Shown here piece after piece: positions 61,377 through 64,000 of a stretch of 64,000 nucleotides of DNA. Numbering within the stretch: position 1 is the stretch's first letter; each line of letters begins with the position of its first letter. The translations under genes and the position numbers were made by a program. The stretch is from Halostella litorea (GTDB lineage Archaea; Halobacteriota; Halobacteria; Halobacteriales; Natronoarchaeaceae): NCBI RefSeq assembly GCF_004785955.1, contig NZ_ML214300.1, positions 761,789 through 825,788 on the forward strand, read 5' to 3'. The notes beneath the pieces were generated by a model. That model saw only the letters and a program-made list of their open reading frames with translations, was not told where the DNA came from and searched no databases.

Positions 61377-62109
61377 GGTCGTGACGGAGCAGTTGCCGGT
61401 TCGCGCCGTACGCCCGCGACAGCGCGTCGCTCTCGACGAAGTCCGCAGGGTCGCCGTGGTACTCCAGCGAGCAGTTGACGCAGGCGACGCTCGTGGCGTG
61501 GCTCGTCACGACGCCGATGTCGTGCTCGACCAGCACGATGGTGAGCCCGTCGGCGTTGAGGTCGGCGAGCAGGTCGTAGAACGCCGCCCGCGACTCCGCG
61601 TCGACGCCGACCGCCGGCTCGTCCAGCACGAGCAGGTCCGCGTCGCCGGCAAGCGCGCGGGCGATGTACGCCCGCTGGCGCTGCCCGCCCGAGAGCCGCC
61701 GCAGCTGTCGGTCCGCGAGGTCGGCCACGCCGACGGTGTCCATCGCCCGCTCGACGGCCGCGCGGTCGGCGTCGCGGAACCGGCCGAACCCGACGCGCGG
61801 GTACCGGCCCATGCGCACCGCCTCGCGGACGGTGACCGGCATCCCGCCGTCGCCGCCGGCCGCGTTCTGCGCGACGTAGCCGACGCGCTCGCCGTCGCCG
61901 AACTCGTGGGCCGGCTCGCCGAACAGTTCGACCGAGCCGGCGTCCGGGCGGCGGAGCCCGAGTAGCAGCGCGACGAGCGTGCTCTTGCCGGAGCCGTTCG
62001 GCCCGACGAGGCCGAGGAACTCCCCGGCCTCCACGCGCAGCGTCACGTCCTCGACGGCCGGCCGTGGGCCGTAGCCGAACGTCACCCCGTCGACGTCGAC
62101 GACCGTCAT
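61369..62109 (-). CDS. znuC: Zinc/manganese-type ABC transporter ATPase
   Basis: The 246-residue ATPase has Walker A GPNGSGKSTL, Q-loop YVAQNAA, signature LSGGQRQRAYIARAL, Walker B LLVLDEPAVGVD, and switch His in VEHDIGVV. The tail ends with His-rich LLRHDHD, as in ZnuC-type proteins, where it may sense metal. ATG 62109 overlaps the stop of the binding-protein gene (ATGA). A longer frame to 62190 is a shadow. Confidence 0.94.
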   Translation of the reverse strand: MTVVDVDGVTFGYGPRPAVEDVTLRVEAGEFLGLVGPNGSGKSTLVALLLGLRRPDAGSVELFGEPAHEFGDGERVGYVAQNAAGGDGGMPVTVREAVRMGRYPRVGFGRFRDADRAAVERAMDTVGVADLADRQLRRLSGGQRQRAYIARALAGDADLLVLDEPAVGVDAESRAAFYDLLADLNADGLTIVLVEHDIGVVTSHATSVACVNCSLEYHGDPADFVESDALSRAYGANRQLLRHDHD

Positions 62110-63146
62110 TCGGCACCCAGCGCCGTCCGCAGCGACGGCAGGTTCACGTGCTCCTGCACCTCCACGTACCCCCACCCCTCGTCCGCCCACGCCTCCGTCC
62201 GGCCGGGGATCGGCGTGATCGGCAGGACCTCGCTCGCGTCGGTGTCCTCGACGAGCAGTTCGGCGGCGCGGTCGGCCTCGAACGTCGGCGCGAGCACGTG
62301 GTCAATCCCGTGGCGCTCGATGATTTCCTGTGCCGCCCCGATGTCCCGCTGGGAGGGGGAGTCGTCCGGCGAGACGGACGTCAGCGCGTGGACCTCGAAG
62401 CCGTACCGGCGGCCCATGTACTGGAAGGAGTTGTGCCCGGCCACGAGCACGGCGTCCCGCGACGCGGACGACAGGGCGGCCTCGAACTCGTCGTCGAGCG
62501 CCGCCAGCCGGTCCCGGTACGCCGCGGCGTTGTCCCGGTAGGCGGACTCGTTGTCGGGGTCGACCGCCGCGAACCCGTCGGCGATCGTCCCGACGGCCGT
62601 CGCCGCGCGCGTCGGGTCGAGCCAGAAGTGGGGGTCGGCGTCCCCGTGGTCGTGCCCGCCGTCGTCGTGATCCTCGCTCCCGTCCCCGTGGTCGTCGCCG
62701 TCGTGGCCGTCGTCGTGGTTCTCCCCGTCGTGCTCGTCGCGGTCGTCGTGTCCGTCGTGGCTCCCGTCCGGCGGCAGGTGGTCGACGTCGCGCCGCGCGG
62801 CGACGACTTCGACGTCCTCGTCGTCGCGCTCGACGTTCGCGACGACGTCGTCGGCCCACGGCTGGAACCCCTCGCCCATGTAGACGAAGGCATCGGCGGT
62901 CAGCACGTTTCGCTGGAGCTGGCCGGACGGCTCCCAGCCGTGACCGTGCTGGCCGACCGGCACCAGCGTCTCGGCGTCGGCGGCGTCGCCCGCCACTTCC
63001 GCCGCGAAGTCCCCGAGCACGAAAAACGAGGCCTCCGCCGTCGTGCCGCCGTCGTCGCCCGAGACGCCGCCGAGACAGCCGGCGACGGCCGCCGCAAGCG
63101 TTCCAGCGCCGGTCGCGAGCATCCCGCGTCGAGTCAGTCCGTTCAT
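62106..63146 (-). CDS. znuA: Zinc/manganese-type ABC substrate-binding lipoprotein
   Basis: The 346-residue protein has a Tat-type signal (LTRRGMLATG) with a lipobox ending at Cys24 (AVAGCLGG), so it should be exported folded and anchored by lipid. The cluster-9 fold shows GQHGHGWEPSG, a His/Asp-rich loop at about 128-175 with more than 12 His, DPHFWLDPTRAA and VLVAGHNSFQYMGRRYG. The His-rich loop is typical of zinc-binding ZnuA and collects zinc outside the cell. It is the first gene of the operon and lies behind a palindrome. Confidence 0.94.
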   Translation of the reverse strand: MNGLTRRGMLATGAGTLAAAVAGCLGGVSGDDGGTTAEASFFVLGDFAAEVAGDAADAETLVPVGQHGHGWEPSGQLQRNVLTADAFVYMGEGFQPWADDVVANVERDDEDVEVVAARRDVDHLPPDGSHDGHDDRDEHDGENHDDGHDGDDHGDGSEDHDDGGHDHGDADPHFWLDPTRAATAVGTIADGFAAVDPDNESAYRDNAAAYRDRLAALDDEFEAALSSASRDAVLVAGHNSFQYMGRRYGFEVHALTSVSPDDSPSQRDIGAAQEIIERHGIDHVLAPTFEADRAAELLVEDTDASEVLPITPIPGRTEAWADEGWGYVEVQEHVNLPSLRTALGAE

Positions 63147-63322
63147 CTCGGTATTAACTCTATATCCTATCTTAATAAGAGCTATTATTCAAAGATTCTC
63201 TGTTATTATATCGTTGCCCCACGCACAGCTACCGAGCGCATCGGGACAGAAACGCGGTCCCGCGGCCGAACCGGGCCGGCAGCGGACGGCGACGAAAACG
63301 AGTCCCGTGGCGGACCGCGGCG
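63147..63322 (-). promoter_or_regulatory. znuA promoter region with operator-like palindrome
   Basis: This 176-base region is very A/T-rich between 63151 and 63215. AATAAGAGCTATTATT at 63174-63189 is a 16-base palindrome with only one mismatched pair (form AATAA-n-AGCT-n-TTATT). It is 28-43 bases before the znuA ATG, over or next to the expected TATA box. A metal-dependent repressor (DtxR/SirR or Zur type) binding here would shut off zinc uptake. Confidence 0.55.
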
Positions 63323-63592
63323 TCAGGACCGGATCGTCTCGACTATCTCTTCGGCCTGCTCCCGGGCCTTCCCTTCGCCGACGCTTTTCTTTATCAGGAC
63401 GCTCTGAACCTCCCAGTCGTCGCTCCCCTCCTCTTTTCCGGTCCGGACCTCGCTCCCCTCCGACACCGAGTCGGACGCTTCGTCCGCCCAGTCGGGCGTG
63501 CGTATCTCGTCGAACTCGTCGGGGTCGCGAAAGCGGACGTGGTAGTAGTCGTCGCCCTCCTCCACCGCCTCGACCGACGGGTCGCTGGCCAT
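63323..63592 (-). CDS. Conserved haloarchaeal small acidic protein
   Basis: The 89-residue protein reads MASDPSVEAVEEGDDYYHVR, FRDPDEFDEIRTPDWADEAS, then SDDWEVQSVLIKKSVGEGKA and a final helix with EQAEEIVETIRS. The layout is a small alpha/beta domain with acidic insert. It is found widely in haloarchaea as a hypothetical protein; no function is known. It is on the same strand as the transporter genes but 176 bases before znuA, so probably a separate unit. Confidence 0.8.
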   Translation of the reverse strand: MASDPSVEAVEEGDDYYHVRFRDPDEFDEIRTPDWADEASDSVSEGSEVRTGKEEGSDDWEVQSVLIKKSVGEGKAREQAEEIVETIRS

Positions 63593-63667
63593 GTCGGTCG
63601 TCCCACGGGGGCGGTGAAAAGCGTCGCAGTCAGCGGGCCTACCGGTCGCGGCGGCGAGAGGTCCCGG

Positions 63668-64000
63668 TCAGGTCGGGGCGACGGCGCTCCCCTCGCGGTC
63701 GCGGACGGCGGCCACGACGGCGTACACCACCGGCGTGTCGAGCACGGCGATGGCGAGTTTCAGCAGGTACTGACCGACGATGAGGGAGAGTATCGCCGGT
63801 GGCTCCAGCGCGCCGCCGACGCCGAGCAGTCGCGGGGCGACGAAGAAGGCGACCGAGACGAAGATGACGGTGTCGATGGCCTGGCTGCTCGCGGTCGACC
63901 CGACGTTGCGGAGCCACAGCGCGTCGCCGTCGGTGTACTCCCGCAGGCGGTGGAAGGCGACCACGTCCCAGTTCTGCGAGACGACGTAGGCGAGCAGGCT
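63668..64000 (-). CDS. yhhQ: YhhQ-type queuosine/archaeosine precursor transporter (partial)
   Basis: Only the C-terminal 110 residues are inside the window; the start is beyond base 64000. Visible features are AYVVSQNWDV, RNVGSTASSQAIDTVIFVSV and two to three membrane helices, as in the VUT/YhhQ family. The motif with SQAIDT is diagnostic. The family takes up preQ0/preQ1, the precursors of queuosine; in archaea the product is archaeosine at position 15 of tRNA. The end reads VRDREGSAVAPT with TGA at 63668. Confidence 0.86.
   Translation of the reverse strand, partial: SLLAYVVSQNWDVVAFHRLREYTDGDALWLRNVGSTASSQAIDTVIFVSVAFFVAPRLLGVGGALEPPAILSLIVGQYLLKLAIAVLDTPVVYAVVAAVRDREGSAVAPT

Overview
The window is a stretch of chromosome from a halophilic archaeon (class Halobacteria). 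Four things point there: very high G+C with GC-rich third codon positions, strongly acidic proteins (Asp/Glu-rich, Lys-poor), many genes whose ATG or GTG lies 25-32 bases after a TATA-like element and so are probably read from leaderless mRNAs, and archaeal information-processing genes (FttA/aCPSF1 with KH domains, archaeal NAC with UBA, eukaryotic-type ProS, PUA and TRAM proteins). The genus cannot be fixed from the sequence alone. The G+C bias produces very long shadow frames on the wrong strand; these are left out.

Layout. 1-1751: the 3' end of a Thr/Asp-repeat surface protein and a family 4 glycosyltransferase. 1773-7453: a FolC-FolP fusion, a PurN-AICAR transformylase fusion and divergent purB, linking one-carbon and purine metabolism. 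7483-9878: an ABC-2 exporter pair and a cyclase-family hydrolase. 9928-15637: a six-gene lysine operon (dapA-dapB-dapD-lysA-dapF-dapE) in which every junction is a 4-base overlap. 15948-19735: HtpX, a NYN-domain protein, a 58-residue membrane protein, the PUA-NAC-TrmI operon and a Nudix hydrolase. 19810-27562: glutamate synthase, polyphosphate kinase and a coupled metallophosphatase. 27755-35715: a membrane zincin, ProS, a winged-helix/DICT regulator pair behind a perfect palindrome, FttA behind a structured leader, a hairpin-rich gap, endonuclease III, a DUF371 protein and a Cys-rich mini-protein. 35902-43867: a GH2-like protein with an altered catalytic site, a coiled-coil protein, SppA, an 82-base nested inverted repeat, a DUF373 membrane protein, Dph6, an NDP-sugar synthase and a 58-residue protein. 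43922-49941: TRAM, YkgJ-type, MBL, winged-helix and PPOX proteins, a methyltransferase, a family 2 glycosyltransferase, a two-way terminator and an M29 aminopeptidase. 50089-57372: acyl-CoA ligase, enoyl-CoA hydratase, an SDR, acyl-CoA dehydrogenase and a sirtuin, which together look like fatty-acid or acyl-CoA metabolism. 57410-64000: a large FAD/Fe-S oxidase, a zinc-type ABC importer with a palindromic operator candidate, and the 3' part of a YhhQ-type transporter.

The least explained part is 52816-53900. On the minus strand two T-arm/acceptor-like elements sit at the same distance before a TATGCA sequence that holds the first ATG of a small reading frame. In each case a cut at the end of the acceptor-like stem, where tRNase Z would cut, would leave an mRNA with almost no leader. 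This is the best candidate here for something not yet described.
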